Shown here: in pieces, positions 1 to 11,204 of the stretch
Position numbering within the stretch: the stretch's first letter is position 1
Layout: every line of letters begins with the position of its first letter
NCBI GenBank assembly: GCA_001465935.1
Contig: LNKV01000028.1
Span: 310,001-374,000 of the forward strand
Length of the DNA: 64,000 nucleotides
Source of the DNA: Clarireedia homoeocarpa
Taxonomy: Eukaryota > Ascomycota > Leotiomycetes > Helotiales > Rutstroemiaceae
Direction: 5' to 3'
Made by a program: the position numbers and the translations under genes
The notes under the pieces: generated by a model
What the model saw: the letters and a program-made list of their open reading frames with translations, nothing else
The model's database searches: none
Told to the model about the DNA's origin: nothing

Positions 1-58
1 CTAACTGAGCCTGATCTCGCTCGCGCTCACTAACTAACTGACTAATCAGCTAGCCAGG

Positions 59-274
59 ATGTGCACCGCCACCGTCACCAAACACGCCTGCAAACACACA
101 ACCAACTGGGGTGAACGATGCCGCGACGCGCGCACCCAAGGCATTCCCAGCAAGAACTGTCCACAATTTGTGGTGAAAAGCGAGGCTGCGGGTAATTGTG
201 CAGAGTGCAAGCGTCAAGCTTTGAGGAGTAAGGTCCTTGATAAGGATGAGAAGCTTAAGTGTGAAACTATGTGA
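59..274 (+). CDS. Small cysteine-containing hypothetical protein
   Basis: An ATG-started frame of 71 codons. The product is basic and hydrophilic, with seven cysteines (residues 2, 11, 20, 34, 47, 50 and 68) including one CxxC pair. There is no signal peptide and no membrane segment, so it is probably intracellular. Short fungal proteins starting with Met-Cys and spaced Cys/His residues are common in Pezizomycotina and have no known function. The frame is intact from ATG to stop, but the window edge is only 58 bases upstream, so an upstream exon or the true promoter cannot be seen. It could also be a chance frame. Confidence 0.45.
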   Translation: MCTATVTKHACKHTTNWGERCRDARTQGIPSKNCPQFVVKSEAAGNCAECKRQALRSKVLDKDEKLKCETM

Positions 275-1604
275 GTGGGAATGACTTGGAGGAGGAGAGG
301 GAACCCAACCCCCGGTGGTGGAGGATGAGTGTCGATAGTAATTAGATTTTTTTCTGTTTGTTTTTACTGAAAATACTTGGTTTTAAAACTGTGAAGTGAG
401 ATGGCAAAATGAGGCGTACAAAAATGTGTAGGAGTTGGATATAAACAGTATTGTTAAATTAATAACTTCCCTTGAAGGTTTTCGTCGTCTTGACAAATCC
501 TCTTTATCATATTTCTTGGATGTCTGTGTTTATTGCAAAGCAGTATCAACTATTGATTGGTCGCTTTCCCCTTATGCCTTCGAGAGCTTTCTCGAGTCCA
601 TTCTCCTAAGCCTGATAGTCATTCATGAAGAACGACAAGATCCAATGGCTGCCTTCTGCAGTAGGCTGTGTCAACGAGCTGTCTCACCGAAGCGGTCTCA
701 CAGCCAAGTATCGCAGAAAGTCTGCCTAATCGTATGAGTGCAGCTTACGTGTGCAGCGAGTGATGCAAGGTATACTGAATTACCATGACTCAATTGGTGA
801 CGCGTGGGAAACAACTGTGTACTAGAACTGCTATCAGGCTATGGTTGACAGACAATCCAGTAGGATCCGCATATTTCTGTACAGCCAGGTAGGCAGATAT
901 AGATTGCATGACAGAAGTGTTACGCAGAGGGGTTCTCTCTCGAACAAGAAAAGTGATGAAAATTTTATTTGCGAGATGAAGGAATGAAAATGCTGTCGAA
1001 TGCTGTGGATTTGGTTGGCCTTTTCGACCGAAATGCGACAACGCAACAATGGTTGCTCACACGTTTGGGCAGCCTGTATCAAGGCAGTGCTCTTGAGAAG
1101 CCATTGAAGTACGCCAATTAACTGCGAGCAGAAAGATGGGGATGGTCAGGACAACTTCCAGGCTATGATTGAAAAACAAAATTGTAGGACTGAATGTTTT
1201 TCTCTCTTTCAAAGAATAGCGCTGCGCTTGGGCTGCTGTCATTCAAACGCCCAATTGCAGTTGACTGATTGAAAAGCCAAGGCTCCAATCTCTATGAGAA
1301 ACTTCACATGCTCTTCTTGTTTCTGGTCTCCTTGTGCTGGGTGGTTCTGGCTGTGGTCCAAATGCCGACAAATGAATGCATCCTGAACAACACGTTCGAC
1401 TTCGAGTAGTGCAGTACAAGGAAAGTAGCAGCCCCTCTAGTTCCTTGCCGTAGTCTGGCGCCATTGAGTTGTTCCCCAGCGATCAGTTGATGGGAAAAAA
1501 AACTTGTTCTTGATTCTTTCTGCTACGCTTGTTATGTTATCCCTTCTCCTTTCTCCTTTCACCTAGACTTGTTTAATTCGGCCGAAAGCGAACGCACTTT
1601 GTAA

Positions 1605-1723
1605 TTTGGGATTGAGTTGGGATTGAGTTGGGATTGAGTTGGGATTGAGTTGGGATTGAGTCGAGATTGAGTCGGGATTGAGTTGGGATTGAGTCGAGAT
1701 TGAGTCGGGATTGAGTCGGGATA
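1605..1723. repeat. 11-bp minisatellite, about 10 copies
   Basis: The unit GGGATTGAGTT repeats head to tail, with variants in which TT is replaced by TC and GGG by CGA. It gives spurious minus-strand frames rich in Asn-Pro-Thr-Gln-Ser. Confidence 0.95.
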
Positions 1724-1912
1724 GCCTGTGCAATTCTTCAATTGACATGACAACGCGCCACAACCGACAAAATCATACGTACAGTAGTAGCGTGAACCTC
1801 AAGCCTGGTGGTGAGCCCGTCGGTGAGACACGGCTCCAGCATTTGGAAAGCGACAATTGAATGGGAAAGAATCACAAGATCTCGCAATGCACACTAAGTC
1901 GTCATTTTGTCG

Positions 1913-1950
1913 CATCGCAATTCATCGCAATTCATCGCAATTTATCCCAA
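1913..1950. repeat. 10-bp tandem repeat, 3 copies
   Basis: The unit TTCATCGCAA occurs three times, the last copy slightly changed. Confidence 0.85.
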
Positions 1951-3285
1951 TCCACCCCAATCACACCCCCCCCCCTCCTCGCACAAGTTCATCGAAATCT
2001 CTTATCGCAATTATCGACGACCCCTCTATGTTTGTGTTTTACCCCTCCAAACCACCTTCTTTTCTTATCTATCCACTCACCTGGGCTATCTCGGCTTATC
2101 TTGGGTTATCGGGGGGGCTGGATATCCGCTTTACTCTACACACTCCCTTCATACACACCACCCATCCGAGCCCTCCCTTCTCTTCCCTCTCTCCCCTCTC
2201 CCCTCTCCCCCTCCTACATTACTCTCCTCCTCTTTTCGGACCGCACGCATGATCGGATTTTTATGATCTTGGATCTCTAGTGACCCTTTTGACTTTTTAG
2301 ACGCCCGGGACCCTGTCTGCATCACGGCTTCGGGAGGATTCGTTGCTTAATGTATGTATGTAACTTAACTTATGTATGTAACTTCTGTATGTATGTAGGT
2401 AGGGGGGTTAGGTAGGAAGCTTGATATGCGTCTTCATTTGCGCTGCTATTCTCTGCCAAATTGTACGAACCGAGCATATGCGTGTCGATCCTTTGGCAAA
2501 CCTAGACGTCTTGAATCTTTTGTGTTTCATTTAGAGAGGGCTTATACTTCGTAATGCGGTGGATGAATGGACCGGCTGGGGTTGGCGTGCATGTTTCATT
2601 CATTCGGGGCGATGAGATGATACGGGAGTCGCCTGTGCATTCGCTACGCGCTCGATGATGATGGCGACATGTAGAGGTGTACCTTTGTACTTACTGCATT
2701 CAATACGATGATGTCCTGCGGGTGTAGGTGTGGGTTACTTTGGGAAAATTGGGTTTGGAGATGGGCATGGGAAAAGATGGCGATGACCATCATCTGATCT
2801 GGGTAACGGAAGATGGTGGGGTTCGAGTGAGACAAAGATTAAGATCCTCTTTGGGAAGGGGGGGGAGGGGATTCCCGATTTTCACATGTGATGGATTGGG
2901 AAGATATGAGGATACACACACGAGGAATGCTGGATATCTTGGTACTTTCGCTGAGGGAGGGTAGAGGGTAGAGCAGAATGGAGCAGATGACCTTCTCATT
3001 GGAGGGGAGGGGGAGAATCGAACCCTTGTAGCTTCTCATGAGACTTGAGACTGGAGACTTGAAACGACAGATGATCATTTCATGGGAACCACCCACATCC
3101 AGCTACAGCTCCAACTCCAATTCCTCAAAATCAAGGTCTGAGGGAAGAACGAGGGAAGAACGAGGGAGGAAAGGGGGGAGGAAGAAAGAAAAAGGCACGA
3201 GGTGTGTCGATAAGAGTGATATCAGGAGGAAAACAGAAAGCCGCATTTGTCGCCCCATTTCCTATTCCCCAAAACCCATCACCTA

Positions 3286-3286
3286 C

Positions 3287-3321
<35 letters not shown>

Positions 3322-3412
3322 CATCCATAATCCATAATCCATAACCCATCCATCCTCACGACTCACTACCCACTACCCACTGCCCACTGCCCACTGCCCA
3401 CTACCCACTACC
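3286..3412. repeat. Two adjacent tandem arrays (10-bp and 7-bp)
   Basis: First, repeats of about 10 bp built on CCATAATCCATAAT motifs run to about 3350. Then, from 3364, the 7-bp unit CACTACC/CACTGCC occurs seven times in the order ACC, ACC, GCC, GCC, GCC, ACC, ACC. Confidence 0.9.
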
Positions 3413-6350
3413 CGCACTCTCACGACTCAATGCAACGGTAGGAGTACAACACAACAAAAAGAATATCTGTGCAAGAGTGGAGCCAGACGGGCCAGTAGAT
3501 TCTCAATTGACATGCTCCAGTTGTTTATGTACATCATTGGGCATTTTCGGAGAACATGATCTGTGCAGACATACTTGGTAGTAGAAAAAGAGGAGCCCAC
3601 GCCAAACACGTGTACCATCGGTTGTTGAAGGATGAAATATAAATTTACATCAACACACGTCGAGCGAACTTGGACCATTGCCATTCGTCAATTGAACTTG
3701 GTGGAGTGGAGAAGAGCGGCAATGAACGGGTTGGAACTGGATCTGCTACTGGGAACTTGGAACTTTAGCTTTGGAAAGCTGAGTGAGGAGATTATGCTTG
3801 TTGCGTTGTGATGGGAAAGGTTAGGGAAGAGTAGGAAAGAGTAGGAACGAGTAGGGAAGAAAGTTGCACTCCGTAGAACAGATCCGATACAAGCAGTTAG
3901 CTTGAAGATAGGGGTTCGACTAAGGCGGAGCTACCTTTGGCTTTGACTTGCAGTCTGTCCTGGTCCGTCCTTGCAGTCTGTCCTGGTCCGTCCTGCAGTT
4001 TGTATACAGTAGTGGAGGAAAAGGAGGGAGGGTCCGAAGGTGTCACACAGGCAGGACTAGCTGCCGTAGAACCAGCTTTACCTTAAGGTTACCGGGGGGC
4101 GAAGGAGAATTATGGGTGTGGTGGTTTGTACCGCATGGATGGGACATCCGAGATCTCCAGCTTGTTCTTGTTCTCGTTCTTGTTCTTGCTTGATTTCTAA
4201 TCCTCGCAATCTCTACTTCGTATCATGGGAATGGGAATGCCATGTTAGCGCGAGCAGTGTCTTAAATTGCCAATTGAAGTGAGGTGATGCTGATTGATAT
4301 CAATTGATACGGACACGAGTGTCTAGAATGCAGTGAACATGAGATAGCAATCTCACTCAGCCAGTTCAATTGGAATCTGGAAGGCAATTAACTCAGCAGC
4401 ATCATCACCATCACCATAATCATCATCGTCATCATTGCCCTTCATCGCCCTTCACATTTTCATGTTGCACAAGTCGTGCTTTGCTTCGTTTTCCTCCTTC
4501 TCTCCATCCATCCCTTCACATATGCCATGCCCACTTATGCAACCGCACCGCTGTCTACAGAGTTGGTATGTATGCATAACTTCTTACCCGCATCGACCAC
4601 CGCCTTCCATGCTCGATGGCCCCCCTTCCATACCGGCCCAAGCTAGTACGAGACCAGTTAAGTGCCTTGGGACATTTTTCAGCCTGACACCCACGCTAAA
4701 CCAAAGGGAGTATAATGTATTCACGCCAGCTCTGACTCACATCTTCTGTTGCACTTTGTTCTTCGCCTCTTTCATCCGCAACAACCCACAACAATATTGA
4801 CCAATTACTGGCTTTCAATTGTATTTGCAAACTTGCAACCCAACGTCAATTGACCCCCAAAGTATGGCAAAGAGGGAGAATGAGAGAGAGCAGCAGCAGC
4901 CATCAATTGAGCGAGCATTGAGCGCTGAGCGCTGAGCATTGAGCAACAATTGCATCTTCCAAGCCTTTGTAGAGTTCGACCCGGCTTTTACTACGATGAC
5001 ACCGACACTCACACTCACCCTCACACTCACACGCCTACGCCCACCCCCCCGACGCGTCCGTCCAAGCCTCGTTCGCGAGAATTTCCAAGAAGCTTCGATT
5101 TTTTGCCATCGCTGACGAATAAACTGTTCACTGTTCACTCGTTCACTGCTCGCTGTTCCCTTGTGCTATCATGCAATTGGCCAATGGCCAATGGCCAATG
5201 TCCAATGGTTCATGGTTCATGGGCAAGGCAATATGCTTCAATGGTCAGTGGAATTCCGTATGTTGCCTTGCTCTACCTACTCTCGTACTTTCCGAAGCAG
5301 CAAAGAGGCCTACGCACGTACTTCGTACTCTGCCGCCTATCCCAAGACGAAGGGAAAAACAAAGAAAATCCGGTAAAAGGAAGGCAAACAAGAACAAAGA
5401 CTCAAGACATTCGGGTCCAATCAAGCTCCCGAAATCGTTTTCATACATTTTATTCCCAGTCTCCCAGTCTAACCGCTGCCTACTGTAGCAAGAAGAGGCA
5501 GTTCGCTCGCAGTTCTTTCTCGCTACCGACACGTCTTTTTTTTTGGTTTCTCCCCCATCTTTCATTGTACTGTACAAAGTGTACCGGGACGCTTCATTAT
5601 TATTTCCCTACCAAATTCTCCCAACCCACAATCCGCAATCCGCAACCCACAACCCACAACCCGCACACCAAAAAGCAGGGCAACAAACCCAGTCCTGGTA
5701 TTATTATAACCAAAAGAACCACCAACCGCCAGAAAAAGAAAAGCAGAACTATCTTTTACGGTATTCCATTTGCGCTTATTAGTGCATGACCATTCAATCC
5801 ATCATCTCGTGGCAGCCTACGAACCGTCCGCTGCTGTGTTGAATGACTGGTTAGACGCAGGAGTCATATGCCTCATCCAGATCCATATTCATACACACAC
5901 TCTTTATACAAATCCCATCACACCTCCACAAAGCACCTACATATTGTTGTTCATGCCCTGCCCTTTCCTCCTGCTTCTGTTCCCTTCCTTCAACCACACA
6001 TATCTTGCTGTATTTGAATCAATTGTATCCAGGCAATTGATTGCATTCCTCTCTATATTCACCATATCATCTACTCACATCTCCGCCATTGATCAACTGA
6101 ATTGCAACTCCTTCGATCACCCTCGCCTTATCTGAGAAGAGACGCAACAAAGAACTGCCCCCCAATTCTCGGCTGACCAGCTCTCTACCACTTCCATTTT
6201 ACACAGCTTACCTTACTCGAAGATACCTGCGAACTTACACAATCTCCGTACTCGGGTTTCGACGAAAAATAAACACCGGCGGACTTAAAGAATCAAAGGT
6301 CCGTTTTAAGTGTTGCCACAATTTTGGCGCGGGGCCGCGAGCAAACGAAC

Positions 6351-7565
6351 ATGGATGACAAAACATTCACCTCAATCCTACAGCCTTCTCCTTCCTTCGA
6401 TCGCAGACCGTCATCGATTGCTACAAAACCATTCACGCATTCATCGACACCTACTTCTACACAGTCAACTTCATCCATCAAATCCATCCTGTCGACTCCG
6501 AATCGATCCACGATTATGGATCGCAAAAATCATTTTGACCTTACAAATAGTCTCATGTCACCGCCAGAAGCACTTCCTCTCGACAACTTGCAACGAACAA
6601 GCCCAGGACTCACAATGGAATCCAAGATGAGGAAGATGCCATCAATGGTCAGTGCGACGTTTCCTATTTCGCCACCTGTGTCCCCAGAGACCAGATCGGG
6701 GTCGCTCGAAGAACCTACTATCTCGCAAATAATCACCGATCCTATCCTCTACCCACTTTCCGACAACCAAGGCACATCTGCCACCCAACCATCCCTCTTC
6801 GATAACGATGACTCCCTCGTTACACAAAGGGTAGTCAATGGCCATGTTGCTGCAAGGGAAGCTAGCATGTTCCGAGAGTTCTCGCCACCACGTCAGGACG
6901 AGTACGAGCTTGCATTGGAATTCAAATCACAAGTTGCAAAGACATTCAACAAGAACCCGAGATTATGGTTCCGACGAGAAATGGCATATTTGATGGAAGA
7001 TAGAGAGCTTCAATCGGGGGGCCGTCGATATACAAACATTGCACCTGCTACTACAGGCCCTCGTGTTGTTAGACCGATCGGTCAGAACAGTGGAAGAGTA
7101 GTAAAGACCACTCCACGACCACCTCGTCAGTCTGCTCCATCTCGTCCTCCAAGAGCTGCTGGGACCCCTGGGCCTGATGTCAAACGTGTTGCCCGAGAAG
7201 ACAAGGACTTTGAGACCTTGCCAGACTACTGTCCACCTATCACTAGCCTTCCAAACAAGCCCAATTCATTGAAAGTCGACTGGAAGGGTGCTCCAATTGA
7301 TCTCCGACAGGATCCGAATGTGCACCTCCTTCACCCAGATGAAGTATCCCTAGCAGCCAACCTTCGACTTGACTGTGCCACTTACCTTACATCAAAGCGT
7401 CGAATCTTCATCAAGAGGATTGAGGCATTGAGGATCGGCAAGGAGTTCAGAAAGACCGATGCTCAACAGGCCTGCAAGATTGATGTCAATAAGGCTAGCA
7501 AGCTCTGGCAAGCTTTCGACAAGGTTGGATGGCTCAACCCTACCTGGGTTAAGAAGTATGCCTAA
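6351..7565 (+). CDS. SWIRM-domain protein (Fun19/Laf1-like)
   Basis: A single exon of 404 residues. The ATG at 6351 follows GCGAGCAAACGAAC; the frame is open further upstream, but without another ATG. The N-terminal 180 residues are Ser/Thr/Pro-rich and look disordered. A conserved block near residue 200 (FNKNPRLWFRREMAYL) precedes a basic Pro/Arg linker. The C-terminal 78 residues (327-404) form a SWIRM domain, with LHPDE, a long helix around KRRIFIKRIEAL, and the ending KASKLWQAFDKVGW. SWIRM domains bind DNA or nucleosomes. Fungal proteins of this layout include budding yeast Fun19 and fission yeast Laf1/Laf2, which associate with a histone deacetylase complex. A nuclear chromatin role is inferred from the domain; no enzymatic domain is present. 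Confidence 0.9.
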   Translation: MDDKTFTSILQPSPSFDRRPSSIATKPFTHSSTPTSTQSTSSIKSILSTPNRSTIMDRKNHFDLTNSLMSPPEALPLDNLQRTSPGLTMESKMRKMPSMVSATFPISPPVSPETRSGSLEEPTISQIITDPILYPLSDNQGTSATQPSLFDNDDSLVTQRVVNGHVAAREASMFREFSPPRQDEYELALEFKSQVAKTFNKNPRLWFRREMAYLMEDRELQSGGRRYTNIAPATTGPRVVRPIGQNSGRVVKTTPRPPRQSAPSRPPRAAGTPGPDVKRVAREDKDFETLPDYCPPITSLPNKPNSLKVDWKGAPIDLRQDPNVHLLHPDEVSLAANLRLDCATYLTSKRRIFIKRIEALRIGKEFRKTDAQQACKIDVNKASKLWQAFDKVGWLNPTWVKKYA

Positions 7566-8725
7566 ACGTATGACTCTTCGCCGGCTGGTCCGAGTTTCGC
7601 CACCCACACACCACAACGCAACGCACCATCATTGATTGCGTATGTGATGACACGATTGCAACAGCGATTTGCTTCACTTTTTCCTACCGGTCTATTATCA
7701 TGTTTCCAACTGCATTGCGACGGTTATTCGCATATACCAAGGACTTGGCTTCTTCCACATCACAATCATGTAGGCAGCAAGCACTTCTTATTTCGTTTTT
7801 GTATCGGCCTGGTGCATATCATATCATACATATCTACAAACACATTTTCTTTTTGCATCGGGTTGCCTTGATACCCAAGAGAGCCCGCCCAGCTCCTCTC
7901 TCACGACTATTTTTACTTTGACTATTTTTTTTACCCGGCTGGGAATATTAGCTTCCTCATGCCTTTCTATTCTTCGACCTTGACTTTAAAGTCGGGACTC
8001 TTTTGGATACTTTTTAAGGATACCTTTTCTTGATAGATGGGATCAACGATTTGGGGAATATTGCGGTTCTGGGGCTTTACTCTTGGCGTTACTGGGATGA
8101 GTTATCTTCATACCATGGATTATGGATACTTTGGTGGCGGTGGGACTGAGGATATGGGTATACAACCTGCATTGGGTATCGGGGCTGGGAGGCATCGTTT
8201 TTGGCAGATTGACTGGCTGATCAAGCTAATGGGTTAGGGAAGGCATGGGCGGTATACAGTGAGGTTTTCTATGGCACTGGATTAGATTAAGTTTATCCCA
8301 TCAAGCATGATCTTTTTGATGTATAGGACATGCAGTGGATCGAGATCAGGATTAAGTAGGATTATCCTTAGTGGATGAGAATCAATATATTTGGAGGAAT
8401 CACATTGTGTGCTTCCCTTTCGAACATACATCCCGCAGCACATAGTGTAAATGCAAGATGAAGTGAACTGAATTGAATCATAAATTGCGTGACATATGTC
8501 GGCGGGAAGCTAAGTATGTATTGTTTGCTGTTTGCTGTTTGCTGTTCCTTAGATGTGGATTGACTTTATTGGCGTTTACTCGCTTGTCTGCAGGGGAAGG
8601 GGTTGGGGTTGAGGTGTTGGTGTGGTGTAGATCGCTCTTCAAGGAGGTTTCTCCGCCGATTGGATGTGGGGAAGTTGGAGTAGTTGTTCGCTGGGGCACC
8701 AACCTTTCTTTCATGATGGAGAGGT

Positions 8726-8752
8726 AGGTAGGTAGGTAGGTAGGTAGGTAGG
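8726..8752. repeat. GGTA microsatellite
   Basis: The tetranucleotide GGTA is repeated about seven times. Confidence 0.9.
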
Positions 8753-9067
8753 TACTGTAGGTAGATACATAAATGGAACTTCTCGACGACGCAAACATGA
8801 TCTAGGAGTGAAATTGGGGCTCCTTCCGTCGTCGTGGGTTAATCTGATCTCATCTCATCTAATCCAATCCTGTGAGATGGGGCTTGGTAGCGTCAAAAGT
8901 TGACTGACATTGATACCTATTTACTTACTTACTGTAAGGTAAGTTGGGTGGATTGATTGTGTTGAGTGAGCGAGCGGGACGGGAAGTAAGTGGGTGGGAA
9001 GGAGTCCTTTTATATTTTGGATAACTATGTGATGGGAGGGGCTGGATGTTTGGTTGTTGTTGATGGT

Positions 9068-9085
9068 GGGGGGGGGGGGGGGGGG
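9068..9085. repeat. Poly-G run (18 G)
   Basis: An uninterrupted run of 18 guanines. Its length is likely unreliable in any assembly. Confidence 0.9.
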
Positions 9086-9726
9086 AAGAGGAGTGAGTTT
9101 TTTTTTTCTTCCCCTTTGGGGTCTGTCGTTTCGAAGTGTTGCTGTATTGGAGCTTTGGAGAGGAATTATGGTGGAGGAGAAGTTTAGGGGGAGGGTTGGA
9201 ATGGTTTGGTCGATGAGTGTAGGGGAAAGGGGGAGAAGGTGGATGTTGTGAATGGTGTGATGCTGCACCTTGACTGTGGTTCTCTATACCGGCTGTTCTG
9301 ACCTGTGGTACTTGGAGCAGATTGGAAGAAGGATTTCAGAAGAATTGCCTGGTGCTGGCTCGGATTGATGACAGGTTTTATGAGTAAGACGTTGGCTTAT
9401 AGATTAGCACAGAAGAACCGAATAGTTTGCATGCACCCGCGTTACAGCGTCTCAAATCTCCATTGAACGGTTTTTAACTATCATAATTACAAGAAGCTCT
9501 ACTCTAAAGTATTGTGTATATAAAATCCAAACGCAGATCACCGCAACCCTTGTTCTCCCCCGTCCCATAAAAGGGTGCAGCCCGTCTGCATCCCTAGCCA
9601 ACCGCTCCGGCTCTTCGGGTATCTAGTTCCAATTTCCCCATATCGTATCGTACCATACCATACCATACAATACATTACCCAATCCCCATTTTCCATTTTC
9701 TCCCATCGCTCCATGAAAAAGTACAT

Positions 9727-10842
9727 CTAATCCTGACTCGTACTGAAATAATAAGTATCCCACAAATACAAATAATCATCAACCACACCGCCTACCAAGC
9801 TCGGCAATCTCTCGCTCGTTCTGTGCAAGAAGCCCTTGGTGACGTTCTCATAGAACCCACCTCTCATTCCCCACCAGCCCATTGCCCATCCTCTCTTGTT
9901 CCACTGTTCTTTCTCCAACGCGGTTGTTCTGACACTCTCTGTCCTCAGCTGTCTTGCAGCGTACTCAATCGAGATGCCGATAAGCCATGGTTTCCACGAC
10001 TTCGGATCATGGCGGTAGTATGAGAGTGCAGCGGCGTAGATAACCGGTTGGAGGATGTGCATATATTCTGCGTATTGCGCACTTCCCGAAATGGTATTTA
10101 GGAGGGTGATAGGCGCTTTGATGTCGTCTGCGGTGAGGACCTTGGAAAGGAGATAGTTTGATATGTCGCTTGATTTAGGGAGATTAGGTAGAGTCAAGCC
10201 CGTCCTCTTCATCTTGTATTCCTTGGCTTGGCGAGCTCTACGCAGCTTCTCTTCTTCCTTACGCATTGCCACTGTATCGTCAGTGTCCAGCCAGGGAGGA
10301 ATTTCGTCTACTTCAGATTGAGCGGGACTCTCTGGAATCACTTCACGCTCGGGAAGTGGCGGCGTAACAAGTGGCCGACCTTTTGTGATGCGCAAGAGGA
10401 GCAGCTTGCAAATCGCCTTGACGAACTCTATGATGACTACCACGCGCCACCTGACTCGTTCTCCCTTCCTCTTTGCCGTCATTTCCCAGAGCAATTCGGT
10501 ATACTGGATCATGCTCAACAGCATCGCAATCCTTCTGTACATCTTATTGCCCTTCACCCAGAACTTCGTGTATCGGTTATGAGGATTTTGACGCGGCATG
10601 CCAGGGAGTTTGGATAGTGCTCGCGAGAGTAATGTATCATGGTATAGGGAGAGGAGCTGAATAGAGGAATGAAGCGACTCTGACGCGAGTTCGGCATCGC
10701 GGAATCGTCCCGGAATGATATATGTGAGTGAGCGAAGTGTCGATTCAATCTGAGTGACGGCAGATTGGTTTTTGAGGATGAAGTCGGAGTAGAGGTGTAG
10801 CGCGTTGGGAATCTTCTCCCGTATGTTCTTTATAGATGACAT
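9727..10842 (-). CDS. PEX16: Peroxisomal membrane biogenesis protein PEX16
   Basis: A single exon of 371 residues with an ATG at 10842. The protein matches the Pex16 family along its length: an N-terminal Tyr-Ser-Asp-Phe block after residue 17, a central YIIPGRFRDAELASESLHS motif, a hydrophobic stretch around residues 110-160, and a C-terminal block ending in LWDTYYFSTSQD. Pex16 is an integral peroxisomal membrane protein. In the better-studied species it recruits Pex3 and takes part in inserting peroxisomal membrane proteins, starting at the ER. About 370 residues is a normal fungal length. The gene is divergent from the F-box gene at 11205, across 362 bases. I see no disruption. Confidence 0.94.
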   Translation of the reverse strand: MSSIKNIREKIPNALHLYSDFILKNQSAVTQIESTLRSLTYIIPGRFRDAELASESLHSSIQLLSLYHDTLLSRALSKLPGMPRQNPHNRYTKFWVKGNKMYRRIAMLLSMIQYTELLWEMTAKRKGERVRWRVVVIIEFVKAICKLLLLRITKGRPLVTPPLPEREVIPESPAQSEVDEIPPWLDTDDTVAMRKEEEKLRRARQAKEYKMKRTGLTLPNLPKSSDISNYLLSKVLTADDIKAPITLLNTISGSAQYAEYMHILQPVIYAAALSYYRHDPKSWKPWLIGISIEYAARQLRTESVRTTALEKEQWNKRGWAMGWWGMRGGFYENVTKGFLHRTSERLPSLVGGVVDDYLYLWDTYYFSTSQD

Positions 10843-11204
10843 AGTTGATGGAAGGTCATTGAGAAGCGACCTGATCGTTGAGGTCTGTGATGGAGAGTGA
10901 CTGATGGGAGATGTGGGGAGGAGATGAGAGATCCGATGCGTGGAATTGGAGATGGAGGTTTGGATTGTCGTCGCAAATGGGGGCTACTCATCGCAATCTC
11001 AGCCTCGGTCAAGACATTTCACGTGAATCAGTTTAAGTGGTCCTTGTCCTTATCCGTCTTGTTCCCCGGCGATAAGATTTAATCCTTGCCCCAGAAGTCC
11101 GATAATGGTGCGAGGGGATTATTGCATTCTCGTCTTCATTCAGTATTATTGAATGTTTCTTTCCTTTTTCTACACTCATTTCATTGCGATATAATTATTC
11201 CGCC
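10843..11204. promoter_or_regulatory. Shared divergent promoter of PEX16 and the F-box gene
   Basis: The 362 bases lie between two ATGs pointing away from each other, so both 5' UTRs and both core promoters must fit here. No clear TATA element is visible. A bidirectional promoter is inferred from geometry only. Confidence 0.6.

Larger units (their letters stand above)
275..6350. other. Long spacer, no convincing gene
   Basis: About 6 kb holding several open frames (for example 435-737 and 4950-5789) that are low in complexity, rich in His/Pro/Thr or started only by non-ATG codons. I find no splice-linked protein in it. It carries many short tandem repeats, listed separately, and long pyrimidine tracts. 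The last 500 bases before 6351 are the likely promoter and 5' UTR of the SWIRM-domain gene. Confidence 0.6.
7566..9726. other. Spacer between two convergent genes
   Basis: The 3' regions of the SWIRM-domain gene and PEX16 plus about 2 kb without a gene. It contains a GGTA tetranucleotide array, an 18-base G run and GT-rich stretches. Open frames here are of low complexity. Confidence 0.6.

Noticed and set aside
3000..3040. GGTTCGATTC on the minus strand, like a tRNA T-loop
   Set aside because: No matching T stem, anticodon arm or acceptor could be folded around it.
4950..5789. 279-codon plus-strand frame
   Set aside because: It starts with TTG, has no ATG near its start, and is full of His/Thr/Pro repeats that mirror CACACT-type DNA. 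No domain is visible.
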